Source of the DNA: Streptomyces sp. TRM49041 | Lineage (GTDB): Bacteria > Actinomycetota > Actinomycetes > Streptomycetales > Streptomycetaceae | NCBI RefSeq assembly: GCF_008271805.1 | Contig: NZ_VSRY01000145.1 | Location: 59,181-123,180, forward strand | Direction of reading: 5' to 3' | Length of the DNA stretch: 64,000 nucleotides | Shown: piece after piece, positions 8,357 through 17,529 of the stretch | Numbering within the stretch: the stretch's first letter is position 1 | Layout: each line of letters begins with the position of its first letter | The notes under the pieces: generated by a model | Told to the model about the DNA's origin: nothing | What the model saw: only the letters and a program-made list of their open reading frames with translations | Database searches by the model: none | Position numbers and translations under genes: made by a program

Positions 8357-8845
8357 CTAGTACCGAACCGCGGTGCCTACCTCGGCCTTCACGTCGCCGG
8401 ACAGCGTGCGGTTGCTGCGTGCGGTTGCCCGCTTGGTGGCGCCGTCGGCCACGTCGGTGACGGTGACGATCACGACGTCGAGCAGATTGCCCTGTGGATC
8501 GCGGAAATCGACCTGTACCGCGAAGGACTTCACCGAGTCGGCCGTGTTCCGGGCGGTGACCTCGACAGTGGACCGTCCGTCGTCGTCGGCGGTCACGTCG
8601 CCGAGCGTCACCTCGTCCTCGGCGTCTATCCCTCCCTTGATCTCCTCCAGCTTTCGGCCGGCCTCGGCCGTGGCGGACTCCAGGGCTTCCGCGGCCCCGG
8701 AGGCGAGGGACGCGGCCGTCGCTGTGGCTCTGCTCGCGAGGTCCGACGGGCTGCCCGTGTCGTTCTCGCCGCAGCCGACCGCCGTGGCCGTGAGGACCGT
8801 GACCAGTGCCCCGACCGCCACGTTCCGTGCCATCCATATCGCCAT
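8357..8845 (-). CDS. Secreted lipoprotein with FxLYD-like domain
   Basis: A 162-residue protein with a lipoprotein signal peptide (MARNVAVGALVTVLTATAVGC) whose lipobox ends at a cysteine near residue 25. A short helical linker rich in Ala/Ser follows, then a beta-rich C-terminal domain (STVEVTARNTADSVKSFAVQ) typical of FxLYD-type extracellular modules. The ATG at 8845 has GGAGGAACC directly upstream, so it is preferred to the in-frame ATG at 8881. It should be lipid-anchored on the outer face of the membrane. Role unknown. Confidence 0.8.
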   Translation of the reverse strand: MAIWMARNVAVGALVTVLTATAVGCGENDTGSPSDLASRATATAASLASGAAEALESATAEAGRKLEEIKGGIDAEDEVTLGDVTADDDGRSTVEVTARNTADSVKSFAVQVDFRDPQGNLLDVVIVTVTDVADGATKRATARSNRTLSGDVKAEVGTAVRY

Positions 8846-9172
8846 GGTTCCTCCGCGTATGCCGTGCCGGTTCCCTTCCACGAGTCAAGAGGCGCCGCTG
8901 CTCCGGCGCACGTCGGGTGCGCGCACAGGGGCAGCCACTCACTCGAACGGCTCCCCGCCCCTCTCCGCCCCTCTCTGCCGCTCCCCGTCGCTCCGCGAGG
9001 CGGCGGCCGCGCCTCCGGGCCCCGTCGGCACGGCGCGGTCGAGGGGGACGACCGTCCAAGGACCCGTCGAAGGACCCGCCACGGAGTCCGTTGATCCCTG
9101 TCCGACGCGCACATGACGGCCGAGACTGAGATCCTTGGTGGGAAGCGTTGACCGTGACCTGACGAGTGGTGG

Positions 9173-11860
9173 GTGGTGAGCGCTGTGGCCACGATCGACG
9201 GCAGTGATGCACAACCGGCTGTGACCGGCGTCGACCCGCTGGGGGCTCCCCTGCTGCGTACCCGCTTCGCCCTCCCGGCGAGACCCGGCACGTTCATGCG
9301 GCGTGAACGCCTGGTCAACCACCTGGAGCAGGCTCACCTGACTCCGCTGACGACGGTCAACGGAGCCGCCGGCGCCGGCAAGTCCCTGCTGGTCGCCGAC
9401 TGGGCGGACGGCCTGCGCTGTCCTGTCGCCTGGCTCACCGCCGACCCCGCGGACCAGGCACCCGGCGTCTTCTGGGCGTACCTGCTGGAATCGCTCCGCA
9501 CTTCGGGCGTGTCGCTGCCCGAGCACGTGGCGCGCCCGCCCGCCTCCGGGCAGGTGGACCGCACGTTCCTGACGCGGGTCGCCGCCGGCCTCAGCACCCT
9601 GGACCCGCCCGTGATCGTCGTGCTCGACGAGTACGAGCGGGTGACGGCCCCGGAGATATCCGAGCAGATGCACTTCGTCCTGAGCCACGCCGGGAACGGC
9701 CTGAGGCTCGTCCTGGTCGGCCGCAACGAGCCGCTGCTGCCCCTGCACCGCTACCGGGTCGCGGGCGACCTGACGGAGATAAGGAACGCCGAGCTGGCGT
9801 TCACGTCGTCGGAGGCGGCCGCGCTGCTGGAGGCTCACGGGCTGCGCGTGGCCGAGAACGCCGTATGCGCGCTGGTGGAGCGTACCGAGGGGTGGGCCGC
9901 CGGACTGAGGCTGTGTGCCCTGGCGGCGCGGCAGAGCCCGGACCCGGAACAGTACCTGAAGGAGTTCGAGGCGGGCCGGAGCACCGTCGCGGACTTCCTG
10001 CTCGCGGAGGTCCTCTGGCAGCGGCCGCCCGAGATCCAGGACCTCCTCCTGCGCGTCAGCGTCCTGGAACGGTTCTCCCCGGACTTGGCGAACGCCCTGA
10101 CCGGGCGGGCGGACGCCGGGCCGCTCCTGACGGAGCTGCACCGGGAGAACGCGTTCGTCCAGGACTTCGGCGACTCCTGGTACGGGCTCCACCCGTTGTT
10201 CGCGGAGATCCTCCGCGCCCACCTGCGGGTCCAGCAGCCGTGCCCGGAACCCGAACTCCACCGCCGGGCCGCCCGGTGGCTGCGACGTTCGGGCTTCCCG
10301 CGCGAGGCGCTCGTCCACGGAGCCGCCGCCGACGACTGGGAGTTCGCCGCCGACACCGTCATCGACGACCTGGCGATCGGGCAGTTCTTCACCGGCGCGC
10401 GAACCGACGAGCTGTCCGATCTGTTCTCCCGCATGGCGCCCGAGACGACAGGCTCCTCGGCGAACCTCGTCCGCGCCTCCCTCGAACTGTCCCACCATGA
10501 CCTCGACCGCGGCCTCGCCCACCTGCGACAGGCCGGGGAGGACCTGGCGGTGGCGGACGGGCAGGACCGGGCCGCGGCACGGCTGAGCCGCGCCGTACTG
10601 GAGGCCCTCGCGGCCCGGCTGACCGGCTCCCCGGACCGGGCGGAGGCCGCGGCGGCGGACGCCCGCGAGGCGAGACGCCACATCACGGGCTCCCTCCTGG
10701 ACCGGCACCCGGAGATCACCGCGCTGCTCCGTACCCACGTGGGCTCCGCCCTCCTGTGGGCCGGCCGCTTCGACGATGCCCGCGCCGCCCTGGCTGCCGC
10801 GGCCGCGTCCCCCGCCGGGACCGCCACCGCACTGCCCCGGGCCGAAGCCCTGGGCCACCTGGCCCTCATCGAGCACCTGGACGGCTGGCCCGGCAGGGCC
10901 GAGCGGACGGCCGCGGCGGCGATCGCGGAGGGGGTACGCCACAGCCTGGGCCCGCGGGGCGGCAGCGGAGTGGCCTCGCTGGTCCTGGCCGCCGTGGCCG
11001 TCGACCGCGACGAACTGGACGAGGCACGCACCCTGCTGGGTGCGGCGGACGCCGCACCGCTGCCGGAGGACCCGGTGGCGTGGGCGGGAAGGGTCCTCGT
11101 CACCGCACGTCTCCACTGGGCCCGGGGGCATGCGCACGCCGCGCTGGAGGCGGCCGCACGGGAGATCCGCGCCGCCGTGCCCTCCCCCTGGGCACAGGGG
11201 CACCTGGCACTTCTCGCGTCCACCGTCCATCTGGCCGCGGGACGTCCCGAAGAGGCCGCGAGGACGCTGGAGACCGTACCGGCCGGGCGTCTCCCCGCCG
11301 TCACCGTGGAAGCCGCGAAGGCGTACCTCGGCCTGCGGAACCCGGCCCGGGCCCTCGGCATGCTGGACCGGCTGCCCCGCGAGGCCCCCACCGGCCCCGC
11401 CGTGACCGTACGGGCCACGCTGGTGCGGGCGCAGGCAGCCCACCACGCGGGGGACCCCGACGCCGCGGGCCGGCTCGTCGCCGCGGCGCTCGTCCAGGCC
11501 CGCCGCGAGCGACTCCGCAGACCCTTCCTGGAAGCCGGACCGTGGATCCGCCCCTTTCTGCGCAGCACACACCTCCAGCAGCTGGCCGAAGGCTGGCTCA
11601 CTCCCGGCCCCCGGCACCATCACGAGCGGCCGACCCGGCCTCGGTCCCCCGACCCGTCGCTCGTCGTGGAGGAACTCAGCGAGCGTGAGCGTGACGTGCT
11701 GCGGCGGCTCGCCCGGGCGATGTCCACGGAGGAGATCGCCGAAGACCTCCACCTGTCGGTGAACACCGTCAAGACACACCTGAAGAGCGCCTACCGGAAG
11801 CTGGCGGTGAACCGCCGCAACGACGCGGTGCGCCGTGCACGGGAGCTGCGTGTGCTGTGA
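9173..11860 (+). CDS. LAL-type (MalT-like) LuxR family transcriptional activator
   Basis: An 895-residue regulator. The N-terminus carries a STAND/AAA-like NTPase with Walker A GAAGAGKS near residue 67 and a Walker B-like VIVVLDEYERV near residue 150. A long helical TPR-like middle follows, and a C-terminal LuxR helix-turn-helix (LSERERDVLRRLARAMSTEE, then VNTVKTHLKSAYRKL) lies at about residues 830-890. LAL proteins bind a ligand, hydrolyse ATP and activate target operons, often metabolite clusters. The start is uncertain: GTG at 9173, 9176 and 9185 are all possible and the ribosome binding site is weak. It stands alone, 4.1 kb from the carotenoid locus; a regulatory link is possible but not shown. 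Confidence 0.88.
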   Translation: MVSAVATIDGSDAQPAVTGVDPLGAPLLRTRFALPARPGTFMRRERLVNHLEQAHLTPLTTVNGAAGAGKSLLVADWADGLRCPVAWLTADPADQAPGVFWAYLLESLRTSGVSLPEHVARPPASGQVDRTFLTRVAAGLSTLDPPVIVVLDEYERVTAPEISEQMHFVLSHAGNGLRLVLVGRNEPLLPLHRYRVAGDLTEIRNAELAFTSSEAAALLEAHGLRVAENAVCALVERTEGWAAGLRLCALAARQSPDPEQYLKEFEAGRSTVADFLLAEVLWQRPPEIQDLLLRVSVLERFSPDLANALTGRADAGPLLTELHRENAFVQDFGDSWYGLHPLFAEILRAHLRVQQPCPEPELHRRAARWLRRSGFPREALVHGAAADDWEFAADTVIDDLAIGQFFTGARTDELSDLFSRMAPETTGSSANLVRASLELSHHDLDRGLAHLRQAGEDLAVADGQDRAAARLSRAVLEALAARLTGSPDRAEAAAADAREARRHITGSLLDRHPEITALLRTHVGSALLWAGRFDDARAALAAAAASPAGTATALPRAEALGHLALIEHLDGWPGRAERTAAAAIAEGVRHSLGPRGGSGVASLVLAAVAVDRDELDEARTLLGAADAAPLPEDPVAWAGRVLVTARLHWARGHAHAALEAAAREIRAAVPSPWAQGHLALLASTVHLAAGRPEEAARTLETVPAGRLPAVTVEAAKAYLGLRNPARALGMLDRLPREAPTGPAVTVRATLVRAQAAHHAGDPDAAGRLVAAALVQARRERLRRPFLEAGPWIRPFLRSTHLQQLAEGWLTPGPRHHHERPTRPRSPDPSLVVEELSERERDVLRRLARAMSTEEIAEDLHLSVNTVKTHLKSAYRKLAVNRRNDAVRRARELRVL

Positions 11861-11961
11861 GAACGGCGCCTCGCCGGGTCCCCCGGCGCACTCGCGCACG
11901 CTTCACCACATACGTCGAGGAGGGCACCCGGCGGTCGGACGAGGGAGGCCCGCCGGCAGAC

Positions 11962-12117
11962 GGTATCGCGCTGGAGGCCGGGATCACCTCAGTCCCGACC
12001 GAACAGGTGCGCTCCGCGGCCCAGCGCTCCGGACTGCCGCCCTCCGGGGTGGAAGCGATCACGGACTCGTACGCGGCCCGGGCGGCCGTGGCCCGAAGCG
12101 GTATCACCACCAGCGGG
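11962..12117 (+). pseudogene. Possible MFS transporter C-terminal remnant
   Basis: A short frame contains GIALEAGITSVPTEQVRSAA followed by QRSGLPPSGVEAITDSYAA. This resembles the extracellular loop before the last helices of actinobacterial 14-TM MFS efflux proteins (QVRSAA-SGL-EV-AI-DSY). The flanking helices are absent. It is likely a gene fragment. Confidence 0.35.
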
Positions 12118-12195
12118 TGAGCAACCGGCAACCGCGGCCACAGACCTGCCGGAGCGCCTCGGGCGGAACGGCCGGCCCGGTGCGCTGGGGGTGCT

Positions 12196-13605
12196 TCAGA
12201 GCAGCTCGACGGCGACCCTGCCGGAGCGCGCCGCGGCGGCCAGCGCCTCGAAGTCCCGCTCGTTCTGGTCGGCGTACGACTGGGCGAAGCCGACGAGCGC
12301 CCGGTCGAAGTTGTCGCCTCCGCCCAGGTAGGCGCCGATGGCGACCGGATCGCCGGAACGTGCGTGCGCACGTGCCAGCGAGGCTCCGCACAGTCGGCCG
12401 AAGGTGGCGAGGAGACCCGGGTCCATGGTGTCGGGCCGCGCGATGCCCTTCCAGTCCCACAGCTGGCGCACGTAGAAGTCACGTCCCAGTCCGTCGAGGC
12501 CGACCACGTGCGTCCAGCCGAGGAAGATGTCACTGGTCGTCTGGATGAGCCGCTGCCCCTCCACGACCCTCCGGCCCTGGTTGTCGTAGGGCTCGGCGCC
12601 CGTGTGCGGAGCGAGTACCGACTCCTGCGCTTCCTTGGCCTGCAACAGGAGAGGATCGTTGTCGTCCCTCCCGAGCAGCAACAGCACCCAGCACCGCGTC
12701 CCGACGCTGCCGACACCCACCACCTTGCGGGCCACGTCCACCAGCCGGTAGCGGCCCAGCAGGAACCGTCGTTCGGACGACATGCTCCGCGCGTACTGGT
12801 CCACGATGTGCCGAAGCTCCTCCTCCTGCCGGCCGTCGGCCGACGCCGCCCGCAGATCGCGGAGCGGAGTCACCAGCGGGGGGTCCGGCACGATCCTGCG
12901 TCCCTCGGCCGTGACTCCCGTGAGCTTGGCGTACGCCTCAAGGTGTGTACGGGACCGCGCCCGCGCCGTCGCACGCCGCGACCGGCGGCGGGCCTCGCGG
13001 TCCCAGGACGAGGACAGGACTTCCCGGAGCCGGTCGGTGTCGTCCTGCGCGTACCAGACGTCCAGGGTCCGCATGCCGGCGAGCGCCCGTATCCGCTCGC
13101 GGTACGCCGCCAGACACGCGCGCACGGCCCGGTTCTGGTCCTTCACCGAGAAGCCGTTCGCACGGGCCGCCGTCACGAAGCTCGTCGCCAGCCGCTTGAC
13201 GTCCCACTCGAACGGGCCGGGCAGTGTCTCGTCGAAGTCGTTGATGTCGAAGACGAGATGCCGCTCGGGCGAGGCGAGGAGCCGGAAGTTCAGCAGATGG
13301 GCGTCCCCGCACAACTGCACCGTCAGCCCCGTGCTCGGCAGCGCAGCCAGGTCCCCCGCCATGACGGCTGCCGCGCCGCGGTAGAAGCGGAACGGCGTCT
13401 CCAGCATCCGCCCGTACCGGAGGGGCACGAGCTCCGGCAGCCGCAGCTCCGACTGACGCTCCAGCACCTCGACCGGGTCGGGCCGTCGCGGCACCGAGTC
13501 GAACCGGCCGTGGCACGAGCGGGGAGCGTGTTTCCGCGCTCTCCTCCCGTACGCTGCCCGTTCGGCGGGTGAGAGCGCTGCCAGGGAGGTGCTCGGCAGG
13601 GTCAT
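12196..13605 (-). CDS. DUF2252 family protein (kinase-like fold)
   Basis: A 469-residue DUF2252 protein. Signatures include RYGRMLETPFRFYRGAAAVM, QLCGDAHLLNFRL with the catalytic-loop-like GDAHLxN, and FDINDFDETLPGPFEWDVKR with a DFD metal-binding-like motif. These resemble aminoglycoside-phosphotransferase or protein-kinase folds, but no substrate is established. The ATG at 13605 has AGGAGAC upstream and overlaps the end of the upstream ion-channel gene by four bases (ATGA), so the two are translationally coupled. Confidence 0.9.
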   Translation of the reverse strand: MTLPSTSLAALSPAERAAYGRRARKHAPRSCHGRFDSVPRRPDPVEVLERQSELRLPELVPLRYGRMLETPFRFYRGAAAVMAGDLAALPSTGLTVQLCGDAHLLNFRLLASPERHLVFDINDFDETLPGPFEWDVKRLATSFVTAARANGFSVKDQNRAVRACLAAYRERIRALAGMRTLDVWYAQDDTDRLREVLSSSWDREARRRSRRATARARSRTHLEAYAKLTGVTAEGRRIVPDPPLVTPLRDLRAASADGRQEEELRHIVDQYARSMSSERRFLLGRYRLVDVARKVVGVGSVGTRCWVLLLLGRDDNDPLLLQAKEAQESVLAPHTGAEPYDNQGRRVVEGQRLIQTTSDIFLGWTHVVGLDGLGRDFYVRQLWDWKGIARPDTMDPGLLATFGRLCGASLARAHARSGDPVAIGAYLGGGDNFDRALVGFAQSYADQNERDFEALAAAARSGRVAVELL

Positions 13606-14222
13606 GGGCGGTCTCCTGGTTCGGTCTCGCCGCGTTGAGCGGCACCGGTGGACGAGCGGTCCACGCGCTGCTGCCGGAGACCCGTCCGTATCGCCTCCGT
13701 CAGAACGCGGGCCGCGACCCCCACGATCAGAAGGCCGCCCAGCATCTGGACCATCGTCACGATCCTCGCCGCCTGCGAGCTGGCGGCGATGTCGCCGAAG
13801 CCCACGGTGGCGAACGTGGTCAGGGCGAAGTACAGGGCGTCCGTCCTGGTCAGGGGTTCGCTGAACGAACCGGGGGAGAGGCGTTCCAGGATGTAGTAGA
13901 CGCTCGCGAAGACGACCAGGAACAGGGTCAGAGTGGCGACCAGTGCCTCGACGGCTCTCAGGCGGGGGTAGGGCGAGCGGACGATCGTTCTCACCTCCCA
14001 CGAGAAGACCAGCAGCACCGCGAGCAGTCCGCCCACGAGCACCGTGGTGGTCCGGGCCGTGCTCGGTCGGTCCATGGGCAGGAGGTAGTACGCCGTGACG
14101 AGGCCGACCGCGATGAGGGACGCGCGCACGAGAGCCAGCACCGCGACCCGCCGCCGCACGCGGGGCCGCTCCGGGTTCCCGGACGGCACCAGCGGGTTCC
14201 GGGCGCCAGCCGACTCGGGCAT
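13602..14222 (-). CDS. Two-TM potassium-channel-like protein
   Basis: A 206-residue membrane protein with four hydrophobic segments. The pore loop shows LTTFATVGFGDIAASSQ, where TVGFGD is a K+-channel selectivity-filter variant of TVGYGD. No C-terminal RCK or cyclic-nucleotide domain is present. The ATG at 14222 has AGGAAGGGAC upstream. It is first in a two-gene operon with the DUF2252 gene, so K+ flux and that putative kinase may serve one stress response. Confidence 0.85.
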   Translation of the reverse strand: MPESAGARNPLVPSGNPERPRVRRRVAVLALVRASLIAVGLVTAYYLLPMDRPSTARTTTVLVGGLLAVLLVFSWEVRTIVRSPYPRLRAVEALVATLTLFLVVFASVYYILERLSPGSFSEPLTRTDALYFALTTFATVGFGDIAASSQAARIVTMVQMLGGLLIVGVAARVLTEAIRTGLRQQRVDRSSTGAAQRGETEPGDRP

Positions 14223-14329
14223 CTCATGTCCCTTCCTGCGGTGCGGTGTGGTGCCGCTACGCGTCGCGCTGCCCACCTTCGGTACCGGGCGGGTCGGCGC
14301 GTGTTGAGTCCACCTCACCGCCCCGGTGG

Positions 14330-14366
14330 CCGGCCCGGATCACCCGCCGCGGGTGATCCGGGCCGG
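14330..14366. promoter_or_regulatory. 37-base palindrome between divergent genes
   Basis: CCGGCCCGGATCACCC, a five-base loop GCCGC, then GGGTGATCCGGGCCGG: 16-base perfect arms. It lies in the divergent region between the ion-channel gene (start 14222, leftward) and the HdeD gene (start 14544, rightward). A terminator is not expected here, so an operator or a leader attenuator is more likely. Confidence 0.5.
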
Positions 14367-14543
14367 CGGAGTGTCGCGACACCCTGGCCCGAGGACATGG
14401 ACGTGGGTGCGCCACCGACGGCACGCACGAACGTCTGCGCACCCGGTGCACCGGTCTCCCCGCCCGCCCACGGCGCGGACCGGCACCGAAGGCCCGGGGC
14501 GCGGGAAGAACGTACGTGGAATGACGTGCGAAGGGAGCAGGCC

Positions 14544-15209
14544 ATGACCGGCTTGACCGGCCCGACCGGAGACGGTGGGCACGGGCGACCGCCCGAGGGG
14601 GCCGCACCTGACCCCGTGCGAGACACGGCGGAGGTTCTGGCCGGGCTCGGGCGCTCCTGGACCTGGCTCCTGGGTTCGGCGCTGGCGACCCTGATCCCCG
14701 GCATCGTGGTGCTGGCCTGGCCCGAGGGGACGCTGCACGTCGTGGCGGTGCTTCTCGGGCTGTACCTGCTGCTGAGCGGCACCTTCCGCTTCGTGGCCGC
14801 CTTCGCTCCCCGCGAACCCGGGGAGCGGCTCACTGGGTTGTTGACGGCGGTGCTGTTCGTCCTGGCAGGTGTCCTGTGCCTGCGTGATCCGCTGCAGACC
14901 ATCACGGTCCTCTCGCTGATCGTCGGGGTCATCTGGCTCGCCTCCGGCATGACCACCGCCTATGGGGCCCTCGTCGCCCGGGACCTGCCGCACCGCGGTC
15001 TCGTCCTCGGCGCGGCCTCGGTCGGCATCGTGGCCGGGATCGTGGTGCTGGCCATACCGACGCAGACCGCCACGGCCCTGGCCCGGCTGCTCGGCCTGTG
15101 GCTCGTGCTGCTCGGCGTGGTGGAGCTGGCGGTGGCCCTCGCCTGGCGGGCCGCCCGGCGCAGGGCGGCCGCCGGACACGGGTCCGGCACACCTGCTCCC
15201 TTCGTGTGA
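14544..15209 (+). CDS. HdeD family (DUF308) membrane protein
   Basis: A 221-residue protein with six predicted membrane helices in three hairpins, each pair followed by short LRDPL or LPHRG loops. The repeats (LATLIPGIVVLAWPEGTLHV and ASVGIVAGIVVLAIPTQTAT) are typical of HdeD/DUF308 proteins, which are linked to acid resistance in enterobacteria and are of unknown function in actinobacteria. The ATG at 14544 has AAGGGAGCAGGCC upstream. It is probably transcribed with the DUF7144 gene that follows. Confidence 0.85.
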   Translation: MTGLTGPTGDGGHGRPPEGAAPDPVRDTAEVLAGLGRSWTWLLGSALATLIPGIVVLAWPEGTLHVVAVLLGLYLLLSGTFRFVAAFAPREPGERLTGLLTAVLFVLAGVLCLRDPLQTITVLSLIVGVIWLASGMTTAYGALVARDLPHRGLVLGAASVGIVAGIVVLAIPTQTATALARLLGLWLVLLGVVELAVALAWRAARRRAAAGHGSGTPAPFV

Positions 15210-15397
15210 TCGGGCGCGGGCACTTTCACCCGCAGAGGGCGAGGAAGCCGGGGCATGGCCGGCTCACGATGGAGAAGGCGCCGAACGGCGGATCGCTGCG
15301 GGCCCGGGACGGAGGAGAGCCATGAGCGCACCAAGGCCGGCGGGCTGCTGTTCGTGCTCGTGCCGCAAACGACCACGAGAAGAGACGAGGCTGACAG

Positions 15398-15835
15398 ATG
15401 ACTGCGACGCGCACCGCACAGCGAGAGACGAACAAGCAGGCATGGGCAGGTGGCCTCACCGCGTTCGGGGCGGTCGTACTCATGATCTCCGGCCTGCTGG
15501 GCGTCTTTCGGGGCATCATGGCGATCGCCGAGGACGACGTCTTCGTCACGACACCCGACTACGTCTTCGAGTTCGACCTCACCGGCTGGGGCTGGTTCCA
15601 CCTCCTTCTCGGCGCGTTCGCCGTGATCGTCGGTCTCGGGTTGTTCCAGGCGGCGACGTGGGCCCGGGTCGCCGGCGTGGCCATCGCCGGACTGCTGATC
15701 ATCGTCAATTTCCTCTCCCTCCCGTACTACCCGCTGTGGTCGATCGTCGTGATCGGACTCTTGGCAGTGGTCATCTGGGCTCTCTGCGTCGTCCGGACCG
15801 ACACCTCGGACGGGTGGGCGCCGCGCGACGACTGA
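15398..15835 (+). CDS. DUF7144 family membrane protein
   Basis: A 145-residue protein with four membrane helices. The family core FRGIMAIAEDDVFVTTPDYV, FDLTGWGWFHLLLG and FLSLPYYPLWSIV is intact. The protein is common in Streptomyces stress-related loci and has no known activity. The ATG at 15398 follows AGACGAGGCTGACAG. A degraded paralogue lies at 7478-7782. The 188 bases between the HdeD stop and this start contain no supportable gene. Confidence 0.85.
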   Translation: MTATRTAQRETNKQAWAGGLTAFGAVVLMISGLLGVFRGIMAIAEDDVFVTTPDYVFEFDLTGWGWFHLLLGAFAVIVGLGLFQAATWARVAGVAIAGLLIIVNFLSLPYYPLWSIVVIGLLAVVIWALCVVRTDTSDGWAPRDD

Positions 15836-15853
15836 CCTTCGGAGCACAACGCG

Positions 15854-15891
15854 CCGGCCTCGCGCCCCGCACGCGCATGGCCTGAGGCCGG
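15854..15891. terminator. Possible bidirectional terminator between convergent genes
   Basis: CCGGCCTC and GAGGCCGG form an eight-pair stem with a 22-base loop between the DUF7144 stop (15835) and the carotenoid crtU stop (15967). Position between convergent genes supports termination in both directions; the long loop weakens the call. Confidence 0.4.
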
Positions 15892-15966
15892 GGCAGTTGC
15901 CGTACGGTCACCTGCTCGCGGCCCAGAGGGCCCGCCCCGGGCGGCAGGAACGGCAGAACACAAGCC

Positions 15967-17529
15967 TCACCCGCGACGCGCCGCCTGTACCGCCCACCGC
16001 AGGAACCGTCCGCGCCCTCCGTCGGGCACCGTCCACAGCGGGTGGCCGCGCAGGCCCCACCGGCGCAGCAGCGCGTTGGCGGCGAGGAAGCCGCTGGTGG
16101 CCGCCCGTTCCATCAACGCCACCGGCAGGCCGGTGCGCACGGCGTCGCCCGCGACGACGAGGCCCGGCGTGGGAGTGCGGACGCCGGGTCGGTCGCCGTA
16201 CCCCCCCACCGCGAACAGCGGGCAGTCTGCGCGCCACTCGTGGCGGGCGTCCACCACCCGAGCCCGACGTGTCTCGGGGTGCACCCGGTGCAGCTCACCG
16301 AGGAGTTCCTTCTGCACGGTCTCCGGAGCGGCGTCGCCGGGCAGCGCGTAGGCGTGCAGTTCCAGCACGGACCCGCCGGTGCGACCGGCCCAGCGCGCGG
16401 CCTCCCCCTCCCAGCGGTTCAGGACGCTGACGTTGTCCAGGGAACCGTATCCGCTGGTGCCCAGGAAGCCCGGCCGGTGGCCGAGCACCGGGCGGTCCAG
16501 CCACAGGCGGGAGACCAGGAACGGGGGCGCGGTACGGAGCCGTGCGATCCGTTCACGCCACGGCTCGTCCCCGAGCCCGCCGGACCGGTCCACCAGGGCT
16601 CGCAGCGCTCCCGGATCGACGGCGAGCACCACGGCGTCGTAGCACGTCTCGGCGTCCCCCGTGGTCACGGCGAAGCCACCGCCGGACAGGGCCGTGACGG
16701 CGTCCACCGGGGTGGCGGCGCGCAGCTCGGCCCCCAGACCGGTCAGGTACCCGGCCAGCGGGTCCCACAGTGCCTGCGGGAACGGCTCGACGGGTACGTC
16801 GAACAGCAGGCCCTCGGACGAGCCGAGGAAGTAGATGTGGAACATCAGAGCCGTCTCGGCGGCCGACAGCCGGCACGGGTCCGCGAAGAAACTGCGCGAG
16901 AAGACCTCGAAGGCCAGGTGCCGTGCCGCTGCCGGAAAGCGGATCGCCTCCAGCAAGTCATGGGCGCTGACCCGGTCGAGCCGGTCGTACACCTCCGGCA
17001 CGCGCACGTCGAGCAGCGGCAGCGCTGCCCGGGCGTCCATCCGGGCCAGGTCGCGCAGCCGGAACGAGCCGCTCAGCGCGACGAATCCGAGTGCGCTCAG
17101 CGGCGGAGTGCGCGGCACGCGCCGGAAGCTGTCGCGGCCGCCGTTCGCGTGGCGCAGGGGGTAGTCGGGCAGGCCCGTCAGCCGGGACAGAGCAGGATCG
17201 GTACGCCGCAGCAGGGCACGAAGGTTGTAGTACTGGCGGAAGAACGCGTGGAAGCCCCGGCTCATCGTCACCGTGCTGCCGTCGGCAAGCCGGGTGGGCC
17301 ATCCGGCCAGTCGGCCGCCGAGTACCGCGTCCCGCTCGTACAGGACGACCCGTACCCCACGCTCGGCGAGCGCCGTGGCCGCCGTCAGCCCGGCGATGCC
17401 GCCGCCGACGACCGCGGCGCGGGGTGCGGAGGCAGGGTCCGCCCCGGAAGCTCCGGGCGGTGCGGGCAGCAGCCGGGCCAGCCGGTCACGGCCGGGGCGA
17501 GGCGTCGCGGGGCGGGCGTCGGCGGTCAT
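15967..17529 (-). CDS. crtU: Carotenoid ring desaturase/methyltransferase (CrtU, isorenieratene synthase type)
   Basis: A 520-residue FAD-dependent enzyme. The dinucleotide fold AAVVGGGIAGLTAATALAER is near residue 40, YERDAVLGGRLAGW follows, and a C-terminal GLVVAGDAVRTGLPVALMER completes the FAD site. In Streptomyces crt loci the gene last in crtY-crtT-crtU converts beta-ionone rings to aromatic phi rings, giving isorenieratene from beta-carotene. MSRGFHAFFRQYYNLR is characteristic of this group. The ATG at 17529 has GAGGAGGCTCACG upstream and overlaps crtT by four bases. It acts at the membrane. Confidence 0.85.
   Translation of the reverse strand: MTADARPATPRPGRDRLARLLPAPPGASGADPASAPRAAVVGGGIAGLTAATALAERGVRVVLYERDAVLGGRLAGWPTRLADGSTVTMSRGFHAFFRQYYNLRALLRRTDPALSRLTGLPDYPLRHANGGRDSFRRVPRTPPLSALGFVALSGSFRLRDLARMDARAALPLLDVRVPEVYDRLDRVSAHDLLEAIRFPAAARHLAFEVFSRSFFADPCRLSAAETALMFHIYFLGSSEGLLFDVPVEPFPQALWDPLAGYLTGLGAELRAATPVDAVTALSGGGFAVTTGDAETCYDAVVLAVDPGALRALVDRSGGLGDEPWRERIARLRTAPPFLVSRLWLDRPVLGHRPGFLGTSGYGSLDNVSVLNRWEGEAARWAGRTGGSVLELHAYALPGDAAPETVQKELLGELHRVHPETRRARVVDARHEWRADCPLFAVGGYGDRPGVRTPTPGLVVAGDAVRTGLPVALMERAATSGFLAANALLRRWGLRGHPLWTVPDGGRGRFLRWAVQAARRG

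Noticed and set aside
8939..11899. A 986-codon open frame on the minus strand
   Set aside because: It is antisense to the LuxR/LAL gene, has no domain, and arises from third-position GC bias.
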